Assembly: GCA_039915085.1 (NCBI GenBank)
Contig: JBDSOC010000191.1
Coordinates: forward strand, 1-23,052
From: JACMLD01 sp039915085
GTDB lineage: Bacteria; Bacteroidota; Bacteroidia; Chitinophagales; Chitinophagaceae
Direction: 5' to 3'
DNA: 23,052 bases
Both the position numbers and the translations under genes were made by a program. Under the pieces are notes generated by a model. The model was not told the origin of the DNA. It saw only the letters and a program-made list of their open reading frames with translations, and did no database searches. Positions 1 to 6,836 of the stretch are shown one piece after another (positions within the stretch are counted from its first letter, which is position 1; every line of letters starts with the position of its first letter).

Positions 1-487
1 TTTCCATGGTAGCCCTGGCATCAGCTTCTGCACTGTGGGCGCCCTCAAGGTCTTTCTGGCAATAAAATTTGTAGGCGGCTGTCAGGGTACGCTGTTCCAT
101 CATATGAAAAACTTTTTGTACGTCTACCAGTTTTCTTCCCTTGATATCAAACTCAACTTCTGCACGAAGAAATTCCTCCATCAGCATGGGTATATCAAAA
201 CGGTTACTGTTGTACCCACTTAAATCACAATTATCCAGGAACTGCCTGATATCATTAGCTGCCTGTTTAAAAGTAGGGGCATCCTTTACCATCTCATTGG
301 TGATACCATGTATATCTGAAGAAACCTGTGTTATGGGCATTTCAGGATTCAGAAGTTTTCTTTTAGTGGACCGGTTACCATCAGGCAAAATTTTAATCAT
401 CCCAATTTCTACAATGCGGTCTGAACCAAGATTAATACCGGTGGTTTCGAGATCAATAAAAGCCAGTGGACGGATTAGTTTCAGCAT
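1..487 (-). CDS. DnaQ-like DEDDh 3'-5' exonuclease, C-terminus cut by window edge
   Basis: The N-terminal 162 residues of a DnaQ/epsilon-type exonuclease are visible; the rest lies outside the left edge. The DEDDh catalytic set can be read: Exo I is FIDLETTG with D12 and E14, Exo II is GYNSNRFD with D98, and Exo III is HSAEADA with H151 and D156. In this family these residues bind two metal ions and remove nucleotides from the 3' end of DNA. The start is the ATG at 487, which places Exo I ten residues in, as is usual. No polymerase or clamp gene is next to it, so it may be a free-standing exonuclease rather than the replicative proofreading subunit. A candidate promoter lies about 140 bases upstream. 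The family call is firm; the cellular role is open. Confidence 0.88.
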   Translation of the reverse strand, partial: MLKLIRPLAFIDLETTGINLGSDRIVEIGMIKILPDGNRSTKRKLLNPEMPITQVSSDIHGITNEMVKDAPTFKQAANDIRQFLDNCDLSGYNSNRFDIPMLMEEFLRAEVEFDIKGRKLVDVQKVFHMMEQRTLTAAYKFYCQKDLEGAHSAEADARATME

Positions 488-873
488 TTTAACTTCTTGT
501 TTAAAGATCAGTTTTAACAATCGGATTTTTCCATTATTCTATTTAAAAAGCCTGATAATACATCAATTTTTTTGAAGATTTTTTTGCCCGGGCCTATCAT
601 CCCGAGGATATGCCCCCCCTTCCTGCAAATGTAAAATATATCTTGTCAACCTAACTAATTGATCCTAAAAGTATTTAACAGAAAAAATCCATAAAAATGG
701 ATTTTAATTTGGCGAGAGGGTTGCATAAATAAACAATTTGTTGTTTCTTTGAATTCTTCTCCGCTATCCTCCAGAAAAAATTTCATTTCCGCATCCTCCA
801 GAAAAGGCCAATCCAGGCAGTATCCGCGTTTAACCGCACTGTTTGCATTGTTTAACTTTAAATACCACAAAAA
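488..873. other. Gene-free divergent region between exonuclease and small lipoprotein
   Basis: These 386 bases separate two divergent genes. They contain a TAnnTTTG-type -7 element for the exonuclease (listed separately), a GC-rich patch around 588-620 in otherwise AT-rich DNA, and a 13-base direct repeat (ATCCTCCAGAAAA at 766-778 and again at 793-805). The promoter of the small lipoprotein must also lie here, but no convincing match to the Bacteroidota consensus was found. A 71-codon minus-strand frame at 655-870 was judged to be chance. Confidence 0.6.
626..633 (-). promoter_or_regulatory. Candidate -7 element TACATTTG for the exonuclease gene
   Basis: Read on the minus strand, TACATTTG matches the Bacteroidota sigma-ABfr -7 consensus TAnnTTTG exactly. 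A TTG sits 13 bases further upstream, which is closer than the usual 17-23, so the -33 half is not convincing. Transcription would start near 619 and leave a leader of about 130 bases before the ATG at 487. Confidence 0.4.
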
Positions 874-996
874 ATGAAAGCTAAAGTATTGATCCTCGTA
901 CTGCTTATCGCGGCCGGCTTCACAATGACTTCCTGCACAAGTTCAAGAAGCGGTTGTAAAGCAACAGCAGGTTATGTTGGATACGGACACCGGTAA
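874..996 (+). CDS. 40-residue predicted lipoprotein, Gly/Tyr-rich tail
   Basis: This small ORF encodes 40 residues. It starts MKAKVLILVLLIAAGF, a classic signal peptide, and continues with MTSC, which places a candidate lipidated cysteine at C21. The mature part is only about 20 residues (CTSSRSGCKATAGYVGYGHR) and has a second cysteine at C28 and a Gly/Tyr/Gly tail. The ORF ends in TAA and is followed within 20 bases by a hairpin with a T-run, so it looks like a single-gene transcript. Similar tiny 'GC.A..GYVGY' lipoproteins are known to me as unnamed proteins of Bacteroidota; no function is known. The lipobox is not ideal because methionine occupies -3. The case for a real gene rests on the signal peptide, the ending and the terminator. 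Confidence 0.7.
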   Translation: MKAKVLILVLLIAAGFTMTSCTSSRSGCKATAGYVGYGHR

Positions 997-1012
997 TAAT
1001 TAATTTGTAATC

Positions 1013-1033
1013 GTCTTTCAGAAAAAGACTTTT
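1013..1033 (+). terminator. Hairpin plus T-run behind the small lipoprotein gene
   Basis: GTCTTT (1013-1018), a five-base loop and AAAGAC (1024-1029) form a perfect six-pair stem followed by TTTT and an AT-rich stretch. It lies 17 bases past the stop codon. The stem is short and GC-poor, so it is a weak terminator; a stronger one follows at 1051. Confidence 0.5.
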
Positions 1034-1050
1034 ATATATAATTGAACCAA

Positions 1051-1093
1051 GGTTATCTTTAAATTGTTTTAAAGATAGCCTTTTTTATTTTTT
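1051..1093 (+). terminator. Strong intrinsic terminator abutting the ytxJ start codon
   Basis: GGTTATCTTTAAA (1051-1063) pairs with TTTAAAGATAGCC (1068-1080): thirteen pairs including one G-T, a four-base loop, then TTTTTTATTTTTT. This is one of the clearest terminators in the window. The T-run ends directly at the ATG of ytxJ (1094). It may end the small lipoprotein transcript, or, if ytxJ is transcribed from upstream, act as an attenuator in its leader. Confidence 0.8.
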
Positions 1094-1432
1094 ATGAACT
1101 GGATATTACTTACCGCAGAAACACAGATACAACAAATTGTAAAACAATCTGCAACCAGGCCGCAGGTGATTTTTAAGCACTCTACCCGATGCGCTGTCAG
1201 CAGTATGTCAAAAAACAGGCTGGAAAGAAATTATCAGCCGGGTAATATTGATTTTTATTTTCTTGATTTATTAACTTACCGCTCTCTTTCTCACAAGGTT
1301 GAAGGTGTATTTAATGTAGCGCATGAATCTCCACAGGTATTGTTAATCAAAAACGGGATCTGTGTATATGATGAAAGCCACTCCGGCATTACCATGGATG
1401 AGATTATAGAACAAAGTGAAAGGGCTAATTGA
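1094..1432 (+). CDS. ytxJ: YtxJ-type monothiol bacilliredoxin
   Basis: This 112-residue protein has the thioredoxin-like layout of the YtxJ/DUF2847 family, the bacillithiol-linked monothiol bacilliredoxin (BrxC-like). Residues 26-42 read IFKHSTRCAVSSMSKNR and carry the active cysteine C33, with S36 at the position where a dithiol protein would have its second cysteine; related proteins have TCPIS. The thioredoxin cis-proline region is the 'SPQVLLIKNG' strand. The family removes bacillithiol from mixed disulfides in the cytoplasm. An in-frame TAG at 1076 forces the start to 1094, which lies directly behind a terminator T-run, so there is almost no leader and no Shine-Dalgarno site. Bacillithiol biosynthesis genes are not in the window. 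The family call is confident; the partner thiol is inferred. Confidence 0.88.
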   Translation: MNWILLTAETQIQQIVKQSATRPQVIFKHSTRCAVSSMSKNRLERNYQPGNIDFYFLDLLTYRSLSHKVEGVFNVAHESPQVLLIKNGICVYDESHSGITMDEIIEQSERAN

Positions 1433-1472
1433 CAGATTTTTATAACTTCTGTCTACCAGTCTTCATATTATT

Positions 1473-1506
1473 TTAATGATCGCAGAAAGAACAATCATTA
1501 ATTTTT
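1473..1506. terminator. Bidirectional hairpin between convergent genes
   Basis: TTAATGAT (1473-1480) and ATCATTAA (1494-1501) form a perfect eight-pair stem with a 13-base loop. TTTTT follows on the plus strand, and an A/T-rich tail follows on the minus strand. It lies between the convergent ends of ytxJ and the lipoprotein gene and overlaps the stop codon of the latter. The stem is AT-rich, so strength is uncertain. Confidence 0.45.
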
Positions 1507-2388
1507 CTTGTAAAAATACAACGACTGTGCATAGCCATTTGCCTTTTCACTTAGTGTATAAAAACCGGTGTTATCAAGTGCAAAGCATGCTGCTTCTCCC
1601 TGCGGTTCTAACTGGTAATTTAAACGGGTAAAATCTTTTTGTATTGATTGCGCTATTGTTTCTCCTGCAGTTCTGGTGTAATAATAAAGAGCAGGATAAG
1701 TTTTAATAATCAGGCTCTTACCATCATTGCTGGCGGCCGCACTTACCACGCCGTTGTACGGAAGTGTTTCTACAAAAATGGCAGTATTCAAAGACGCAGT
1801 ACTATAAGGATAACTCAGTTTATACAATTTCGATTTCGCATCTCTTTTACTGATTATATAAATGTCTTTGGTGATATCATCCACCAAAAAAGCTTCCGCA
1901 TCTCTTGGGCCGTCTGCATAAATAAAATTAATTACCTCATATGTGCGCACGGTATCGGTGGATGCAGCGGGTTCTTCAAGCCTGTAAAAAACAGCACTTG
2001 CACGCACTGCATTATTGTCACCAATGTCCGCTATGTATAAATATTTTTTTGATGCGTCAGGGCCGGAAGCCAGTGCTATATCCTCCCAATCAATATTGGT
2101 GGCGTCTTTTATATATATTTTCTTTACTGTTGCTGCTGTGTGGTCCAATAAATACAGCTGGGGTGGGTTACCGCTATCTTCTTCTACCCATAAGTGACCG
2201 GGATTTATTTTGCTATCGGCAATGCCGCTTGCTTCATTAATAAAAACAGTTAGCGGATAACCAATTGCTGTATTGCTAAAAGAAATGCCGGTGGTATCAG
2301 AACCAGGCTTTTTATTGCATCCGGCGATACTGAGTGAAACAACTATACAAGCGTATAGTTTAAATGATAAAACAAATAAGCGCCTCAC
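1498..2388 (-). CDS. Predicted lipoprotein with beta-propeller-like repeats
   Basis: This 296-residue protein starts with a GTG codon. It has a basic n-region, a hydrophobic stretch and a lipobox (LSIAGC, C24), followed by CNKK, so it should be a lipoprotein. Recurring short motifs suggest a beta-propeller: SGIADSKINPGHLWVEEDSGN (about 54-74, two loops), DWEDIA (100-105), LYIADIGDN (117-125), DAEAFLVDD (163-171) and EPQGEAACFALD (261-272). Many acidic residues sit at equivalent loop positions and could bind metal. Related proteins in Bacteroidota are sometimes labelled 'PE-PGRS family', which is misleading; I know of no function. The GTG overlaps the TGA of an open frame that runs back to the end of mlaD (GTGA), so translation coupling to the mla operon is likely. 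Confidence 0.72.
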   Translation of the reverse strand: MRRLFVLSFKLYACIVVSLSIAGCNKKPGSDTTGISFSNTAIGYPLTVFINEASGIADSKINPGHLWVEEDSGNPPQLYLLDHTAATVKKIYIKDATNIDWEDIALASGPDASKKYLYIADIGDNNAVRASAVFYRLEEPAASTDTVRTYEVINFIYADGPRDAEAFLVDDITKDIYIISKRDAKSKLYKLSYPYSTASLNTAIFVETLPYNGVVSAAASNDGKSLIIKTYPALYYYTRTAGETIAQSIQKDFTRLNYQLEPQGEAACFALDNTGFYTLSEKANGYAQSLYFYKKN

Positions 2389-2522
2389 TGAGAAATTTTC
2401 ACGAATATAGGCTGGATTCCTGTACCAAGATCTTCCATTGTCACACTTCCGCCAACCGGAATTGATACCTTATCATATTGACTGGCAGTAACCAGCAACA
2501 GCTTAGCATAAGGCCTTACTAA
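2385..2522 (-). other. Open frame without start codon joining mlaD to the next gene
   Basis: Directly past the mlaD stop, the -1 frame stays open for 45 codons and ends in a TGA that overlaps the GTG start of the downstream lipoprotein gene by the GTGA arrangement. The peptide begins LVRPYAKLLLVTASQYDK and ends in QPIFVKISQ, which looks protein-like. The frame has no suitable ATG near its beginning; only CTG/TTG/GTG codons and a late ATG are present. The join lies at a run of seven A's in mlaD (2523-2529, minus strand). One extra A would fuse this frame to mlaD and give a 296-residue product; a -1 slip on A AAA AAT would do the same. It could be a real extension, a remnant, or chance. Confidence 0.4.
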
Positions 2523-3274
2523 TTTTTTTCTTTGGTCAGCGGCACTGGCTCCTTATTTGCCCTGTCTGTAGAATCTTTAATACGCTTTCTTTCTTTTCGT
2601 TTAAAATATCCGCGCAATAAAAAACTGTGTTTTGCAGCTTCCATTGTTTCAGTGGCATTGTTGGCTGTTTTCTTAACAGTTCCCACTGTTTCCTTTGCAG
2701 AGCTTAACGTTCCTTCAAGGTTTTTTACCAGTTTATCATCATTAATAAGCCTGCCAAAAGATCCCTGTCCATTATTTATTTTAGTCATAACACTGGCGAG
2801 GCTTCCTGTAAGCACTTCTGCATTGTCAGATATTTTTGAAAGATTATTTACAATCCTGTCTATATCTACAGGATTGGCAGCTTTTACAGTACCTCCATTT
2901 TTTACCAGCGGAGATGAAAACGTTCCCGGAGAAATAATAATAAGCTTATCCCCCATCAGCCCATCACTTCCAATACTGGCTATTGCATCTTCTTTTATAT
3001 ACGGTTTGATGTTTTTCTGCAGCAACAGCATTACTACAACTGTAGTATCATTAAGTATGCTGATATTGTCTACTGTACCTGCATTAATGCCTGCATATCT
3101 TACATAATTACCTTCTTTCAGGCCAGAAATGTTTTTAAAATTTGCGTATACACGAAAAGTACCACCAAACATATTTTTCTGGCTGCCTACTAAAAAAATT
3201 ATAGCGAGCATTAGTACCAGGCACACTATAACAAATACCCCGGTTTTTATTTTTTGGGTTACAGAAACGTCCAT
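2519..3274 (-). CDS. mlaD: MCE/MlaD-family lipid-binding protein
   Basis: This 251-residue protein is anchored by one N-terminal membrane helix (about 12-30) and carries one MCE domain (about 38-117; GLKEGNYVRYAGINAGTV and GLMGDKLIIISPG are typical). A helical, Asn/Lys-rich tail follows and is likely to form coiled coil. MlaD-type proteins form hexameric rings in the periplasm that hand phospholipids between the outer membrane and the MlaEF permease. It follows mlaF with a six-base gap and is the third gene of an mlaE-mlaF-mlaD set, the common order in Bacteroidota. The stop codon sits right after a run of seven A's; see the open frame listed past it. No outer-membrane MlaA or soluble MlaC is seen nearby. 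Confidence 0.88.
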   Translation of the reverse strand: MDVSVTQKIKTGVFVIVCLVLMLAIIFLVGSQKNMFGGTFRVYANFKNISGLKEGNYVRYAGINAGTVDNISILNDTTVVVMLLLQKNIKPYIKEDAIASIGSDGLMGDKLIIISPGTFSSPLVKNGGTVKAANPVDIDRIVNNLSKISDNAEVLTGSLASVMTKINNGQGSFGRLINDDKLVKNLEGTLSSAKETVGTVKKTANNATETMEAAKHSFLLRGYFKRKERKRIKDSTDRANKEPVPLTKEKN

Positions 3275-3280
3275 AATAAT

Positions 3281-4009
3281 TTATTTAAAAAATGATCGTA
3301 CAAAAGAGTCTTCCGAATTCTCCAGTTCATCACAACTGCCTTCCGCTATAAATTCTCCCTGGCTCATAATCAACACGCGGTCTGCAGTTATTCTTGCACA
3401 GGGTATATCATGTGTAATAATTACAGACGAGGTATGATACCTGCGCTGCATATCAAGAATCAGGTTGCTGATTTCCTTTGATGTAATGGTATCAAGCCCG
3501 GTGGTCGGTTCGTCATACAACATAATCTCTGGCTTTACAATTAACGTGCGCGCCAATCCCATTCTTTTACGCATACCCCCGGAAAGTTCTGAAGGCATTT
3601 TATCAATTGCATCGGCCAGGCCTACTGCCTCCAATACTTCCATTGACAACTTCTCAATTTCCTTTTTATCTTTTATTTTGGATACTCTTTTCAGCGGAAA
3701 AGACAGGTTATCCCTGACTGTCATAGAATCATACAACGCAGAATTCTGAAAAAGAAAACCAATACGTTTTCTTAAATCTTTTAGTTGCTGCCTGGCCAGT
3801 TCATTCACCTCATTACCAAACACCCTTAAGGTGCCTTCATCCTGTTGCATTAAACCAGTAATACATTTTATGGTTACGGATTTACCTTCGCCTGATTTAC
3901 CCAATATAACTACATTCTCCCCCCTATTTACGGTAAGATTAATATTGGTCAATACCTGTACACCGTTAAAGCTTTTTTTTAATCCCTGTATTTCTATTAC
4001 TTGTTCCAT
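3281..4009 (-). CDS. mlaF: ABC transporter ATPase, MlaF type
   Basis: This 242-residue ABC ATPase is complete. Walker A is GKSGEGKS (37-44), the Q-loop Gln is Q88 (FLFQNS), the signature is LSGGM (142-146), Walker B is IMLYDE (162-167), and the switch His is H200. The sequence around the signature (SELSGGMRKRMGLARTL) and the tail fit the MlaF/Ttg2A group. It should drive phospholipid transport together with the MlaE permease on one side and MlaD on the other. It sits between the two, 15 bases behind mlaE and 6 before mlaD, so all three are surely one transcript. Confidence 0.92.
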   Translation of the reverse strand: MEQVIEIQGLKKSFNGVQVLTNINLTVNRGENVVILGKSGEGKSVTIKCITGLMQQDEGTLRVFGNEVNELARQQLKDLRKRIGFLFQNSALYDSMTVRDNLSFPLKRVSKIKDKKEIEKLSMEVLEAVGLADAIDKMPSELSGGMRKRMGLARTLIVKPEIMLYDEPTTGLDTITSKEISNLILDMQRRYHTSSVIITHDIPCARITADRVLIMSQGEFIAEGSCDELENSEDSFVRSFFK

Positions 4010-4024
4010 TAATTTTCTACTGAA

Positions 4025-4795
4025 CTATGTATAAATAAAAACATTGGTTATCTGCACCACTATAGCATCAATAATGATGATCCATACTGAAGATGTGACT
4101 ACCGCTGAATTAGCAGCCAATCCTACACTTTCTGTACCCCGGTTAGAATTAAAACCCTTGTAACAACCTACAAAACCGATGGCAAAACCAAAAAGTACAC
4201 TTTTAATTAAAGATGGAATGACATCAGAAAACTCCAGTACGGAAGTGGCCTTATAAAAATATAGCCTGGAACTCATTTCTCCTCCCAGATTGGAAGCGGT
4301 AAAACCGCCAAATAATGCAATCACATCTGCAAAAATGGTAAGCAATGGTGTCATAAGGGTACAGGCAAGTATCCTGGTAACTACCAGGTACTGCATTGGA
4401 TTTGCTCCAGACACTACCATAGCATCAATCTGCTCGGTCACATTCATGCTGCCCAATTCGGCCCCCATACTCGACGAAATTTTGCCTGCACAAATAAGTC
4501 CTACTATCACAGGACCAATTTCACGTATTACTGAGATGGATACCATGCCCGGAATAAAGCTGACTGCACCAAATTGTTTCATTGTAGGTTGAGACTGCAA
4601 CGTCAAAACAAAACCAAGTATAAAACCGGTAAGTGCAATGATACCAATGGATCTGTATCCCGTTGTATATGCCTGCCTGCAAAACTCCTCCCATTCAAAC
4701 CCTCTTTTTAAACTATTCCTGAAAAATGATTTAAAAAAAATTGTCTGATTAGCTATATCAATAAGTATCGGGCTAAAGGAACGTTTACTGAACAT
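4025..4795 (-). CDS. mlaE: MlaE-type ABC permease (DUF140)
   Basis: This 256-residue inner-membrane permease belongs to the MlaE family. Diagnostic stretches are REIGPVIVGLICAGK (91-105), the following SSSMGAELGSM and EQIDAM (107-126), SGANP (129-133), and GCYKGFNSNRGTESVG (210-225). About five hydrophobic helices are present. I chose the ATG at 4795; a TTG two codons further upstream (4801) is in frame but has no support. It is the first gene of mlaE-mlaF-mlaD and probably starts the operon; a candidate promoter lies 35-65 bases upstream. The complex keeps outer-membrane lipid asymmetry by moving phospholipids across the envelope. Confidence 0.9.
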   Translation of the reverse strand: MFSKRSFSPILIDIANQTIFFKSFFRNSLKRGFEWEEFCRQAYTTGYRSIGIIALTGFILGFVLTLQSQPTMKQFGAVSFIPGMVSISVIREIGPVIVGLICAGKISSSMGAELGSMNVTEQIDAMVVSGANPMQYLVVTRILACTLMTPLLTIFADVIALFGGFTASNLGGEMSSRLYFYKATSVLEFSDVIPSLIKSVLFGFAIGFVGCYKGFNSNRGTESVGLAANSAVVTSSVWIIIIDAIVVQITNVFIYT

Positions 4796-4831
4796 AAGCA
4801 AGAAAGGTTATGGTTTTGCCTGTATAATTAC

Positions 4832-4859
4832 CGAATATAAACTAATAACCTGCCACAAA
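4832..4859 (-). promoter_or_regulatory. Candidate promoter of the mla operon
   Basis: On the minus strand, TTTG (4856-4859) and TATATTCG (4832-4839) are separated by 16 bases. This resembles the Bacteroidota TTTG / TAnnTTTG pair with one mismatch in the -7 element and a spacer slightly short. Transcription would start about 30 bases before the mlaE ATG. Confidence 0.35.
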
Positions 4860-4870
4860 ATCAGAACACG

Positions 4871-4887
4871 GATTAGATTTACTAATC
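4871..4887. repeat. Short inverted repeat upstream of mlaE
   Basis: GATTAG, five bases, CTAATC. It lies just upstream of the candidate mla promoter and could be a regulator half-site pair, but six-base arms in AT-rich DNA can arise by chance. Confidence 0.3.
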
Positions 4888-4936
4888 AATAGGACATCAT
4901 TGTATTTTAATAACATGGCAGTGTATCCTTGGCATC

Positions 4937-4958
4937 TATGTAGAAATATTTCTACATA
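4937..4958. repeat. Perfect 22-bp palindrome upstream of mlaE
   Basis: TATGTAGAAAT is followed directly by its exact reverse complement ATTTCTACATA, with no loop. It sits about 140 bases upstream of the mlaE start and about 120 bases past the end of the transporter gene. No T-run follows on either strand, so it is not an intrinsic terminator. A perfect, gapless dyad of this length is more like an operator for a dimeric regulator. The remainder of the 283-base gap (4796-5078) holds no gene that I can see. Confidence 0.55.
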
Positions 4959-5078
4959 AGAAATAAAGAAAATCTATTGGGAGTAAGGCTTTAAATTGGG
5001 TACTTGTTATGCAAAATTATTATACCCATCGCAACCAGTGCCGGTAAATTCTAATGCTGTCAATTAACATTGTACGGA

Positions 5079-6197
5079 CTAGACTTGATTATTGTTTGTT
5101 TTTACGGCTTTTAATGTACTACGGCCTTTGCGGAGTTTCGGCCATTGGCCTTTCGGCCTGACAGGTATTTCATCGCCCAGCAGTCTACCCCAGGGTTTTA
5201 ATTCATCTATCCTGTCAAAAATGATTTTTAAAATGCCCGCAAATGGTATGCATAAAAACATACCTGATACTCCCCAGACCGCATTGCCCAATAAAACAAA
5301 TACAATTGATATTAGTGCATTTATTTTTACTTTAGAAGAAACGATATAAGGGACCAAAAAATGATTATCTATAAACTGGATAACCATATAACATACAATT
5401 ACCAGTATTTGGGTATGAAATCCGTCTTTGGTAGCGGTAGTTATAATAATAGGCAGGGCAACTGATATGAGGCCGCCTATATACGGTATAATATTAAGAA
5501 TAGCTCCTATGATACCCAATAGTATCCAGTATTTAACACCCAGTATTAAGAGTGCCAGCGAATTAAGTATGGCAACGATTGTAGTTTCAACTACTAACCC
5601 ATACATATAGCTCTGTATTGCGCCCTTGGTTTGTTTTAATACTGCGCCAACATCTTTGACATTTTCTTCTGCAAAAACTTCATATAGAAAATTCAGTAAA
5701 AGTGTTTTATAATATAGAAAAAGGAAAGAATATACAGGGAGTAATATCAGCGCCGCCAGTGAGCTCATTAACGCTCCTGCCGTAGAACCGATGAGTGGTT
5801 TCATTTTTGCCCCGGCTTCTTCCATAGCCTGCTGCTGTTTTTCAATATCTATATTAAACCGCCGGCTTATATCATGCTGCACCTGTTCTACCAATTGTAT
5901 GATCTTCTTTTTCATCAATGGCAACTGGTCCGTAAACCCTGCAATTTGTGCAGACAAAAAATAGCTAACTCCTGCAATAAAAAGAAATGCAATCAGTAAA
6001 GCAATTGAAATAGATAGCACCTTTGGCAGCTTCCATTGCTGAAGCTTATTTACAAGCGGATTTAGTAAAATTGCTATCACAAGAGCGAACGAAAGAGGTA
6101 CCAATATTTGCCTGAGACCAGAAATAATATAGACAAATAAGATAAGTCCAAGTAAGATAAGGGTACACTTAAAATAAAAGGGGTATTGTTTCAGCAT
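5079..6197 (-). CDS. AI-2E family transporter (UPF0118/PerM-like)
   Basis: This 372-residue membrane protein has the AI-2E family pattern: two helices at the N-terminus (about 10-27 and 32-48), a third at 60-80, an amphipathic soluble stretch (about 90-140), then further helices. The conserved NIIPYIGG motif is at 235-242, followed by the FIDNHFLVPYIVSSK region (275-289) and NALIS. Members have been reported as autoinducer-2 exporters and, in other species, as sodium/proton antiporters, so the name does not settle the substrate. A hydrophilic, basic tail follows the last helix. It lies 19 bases behind the coiled-coil protein gene and is probably cotranscribed with it. No LuxS is visible in the window, so I would not infer AI-2 transport. 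Confidence 0.85.
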   Translation of the reverse strand: MLKQYPFYFKCTLILLGLILFVYIISGLRQILVPLSFALVIAILLNPLVNKLQQWKLPKVLSISIALLIAFLFIAGVSYFLSAQIAGFTDQLPLMKKKIIQLVEQVQHDISRRFNIDIEKQQQAMEEAGAKMKPLIGSTAGALMSSLAALILLPVYSFLFLYYKTLLLNFLYEVFAEENVKDVGAVLKQTKGAIQSYMYGLVVETTIVAILNSLALLILGVKYWILLGIIGAILNIIPYIGGLISVALPIIITTATKDGFHTQILVIVCYMVIQFIDNHFLVPYIVSSKVKINALISIVFVLLGNAVWGVSGMFLCIPFAGILKIIFDRIDELKPWGRLLGDEIPVRPKGQWPKLRKGRSTLKAVKTNNNQV

Positions 6198-6216
6198 GGG
6201 TTATTTTATAATTGCT

Positions 6217-6678
6217 TTATTGCTGTACAGGTATAGCTACAGGGTTAATGGCTAGCTTTGTTTCTTCCTCAGCAATTTTATTTCTTAGCGACTCAATATC
6301 CTTTTTTAAATCTGCGAGGCTGTTTGCGGCAGCTCTGGCGCGTTTTGCATTTTTCCTGGCACCGTCTCCGGCATTCTCAGATCTTCTTGCGAGGGCTTTA
6401 TCCTGCGGATCTCCGTTTAGCCTGGATGCTGCTTCAGCGTTTTCTTCAGCAGCCTTCCGCGCATCTTCAGCGGTACTCTCCATTTCCCGGGTCTTTTTAT
6501 CGAGTGTGTTTTCCAACTTTGCCAGCTTCATTTTGTGCTCGTTGATTTTATTACTCAATTCAAGTGACTGCTTCTGCTGTTTTAAAGAACTAATTGAATC
6601 TGCGGAAACTTGTGCAGTACCTATAAGTGATGTTAATAAGACAATTGCACTGACTATCATAAATTTCATGGTATTCAT
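6217..6678 (-). CDS. Secreted Ala/Lys/Glu-rich coiled-coil protein
   Basis: This 153-residue protein has a clear signal peptide (MKFMIVSAIVLLTSLIGTAQ, cleavage likely after TAQ, about residue 23) and then an almost wholly helical mature part. Two coiled-coil stretches (about 29-70 and 120-143) flank an Ala-rich, highly charged middle (about 70-115) with many Lys, Arg, Glu and Asn. No enzymatic motif is present. I do not recognise a named family. It probably sits in the periplasm or on the envelope. Two ATGs lie three codons apart at the start (6678 and 6669); either is possible. It is directly upstream of the AI-2E family gene and follows the terminator of the small membrane peptide, so it likely starts a two-gene unit. 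Confidence 0.72.
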   Translation of the reverse strand: MNTMKFMIVSAIVLLTSLIGTAQVSADSISSLKQQKQSLELSNKINEHKMKLAKLENTLDKKTREMESTAEDARKAAEENAEAASRLNGDPQDKALARRSENAGDGARKNAKRARAAANSLADLKKDIESLRNKIAEEETKLAINPVAIPVQQ

Positions 6679-6784
6679 AATCTGAGTTTTAGGTTTTTCT
6701 TGTAAGGCAATTGTTATGCCCCTATAAATATCGTCTTTTATAATTACTTACGCAGACATTTAAAAATTGTGTTGATTATTTTCC

Positions 6785-6817
6785 ACAAAAAAAATCAGGC
6801 CCGTAAAGGACCTGATT
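6785..6817 (-). terminator. Strong intrinsic terminator of the small membrane peptide gene
   Basis: On the minus strand AATCAGGTCC, a five-base loop and GGGCCTGATT form a ten-pair stem with one G-T pair. It is followed by eight T's (plus-strand A's at 6787-6794). It lies 20 bases past the stop of the DUF5670-type gene and separates it from the coiled-coil gene. Confidence 0.85.
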
Positions 6818-6836
6818 GTACAAGGGGAATAAATTA

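Noticed and set aside
655..870. 71-codon minus-strand frame between the exonuclease and the small lipoprotein
   Set aside because: No recognisable domain or signal; it starts 3 bases from a divergent better-supported gene and would occupy that gene's promoter region. A 13-base direct repeat gives it two FLED stretches, which is a sequence repeat rather than evidence for coding.
2532..3107. 191-codon plus-strand frame antisense to mlaD
   Set aside because: The minus-strand MCE protein is clear and in an operon; the opposite frame has no domain and is a mirror effect.
4999..5027. GGGTA...TACCC as terminator of the AI-2E family gene
   Set aside because: Only five pairs with a loop of about 19 bases and no T-run.
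6212..6685. 157-codon plus-strand frame antisense to the coiled-coil gene
   Set aside because: Ser/Ala/Phe-rich mirror of an Ala/Lys/Glu-rich gene; the minus-strand frame has a proper signal peptide and an operon neighbour.
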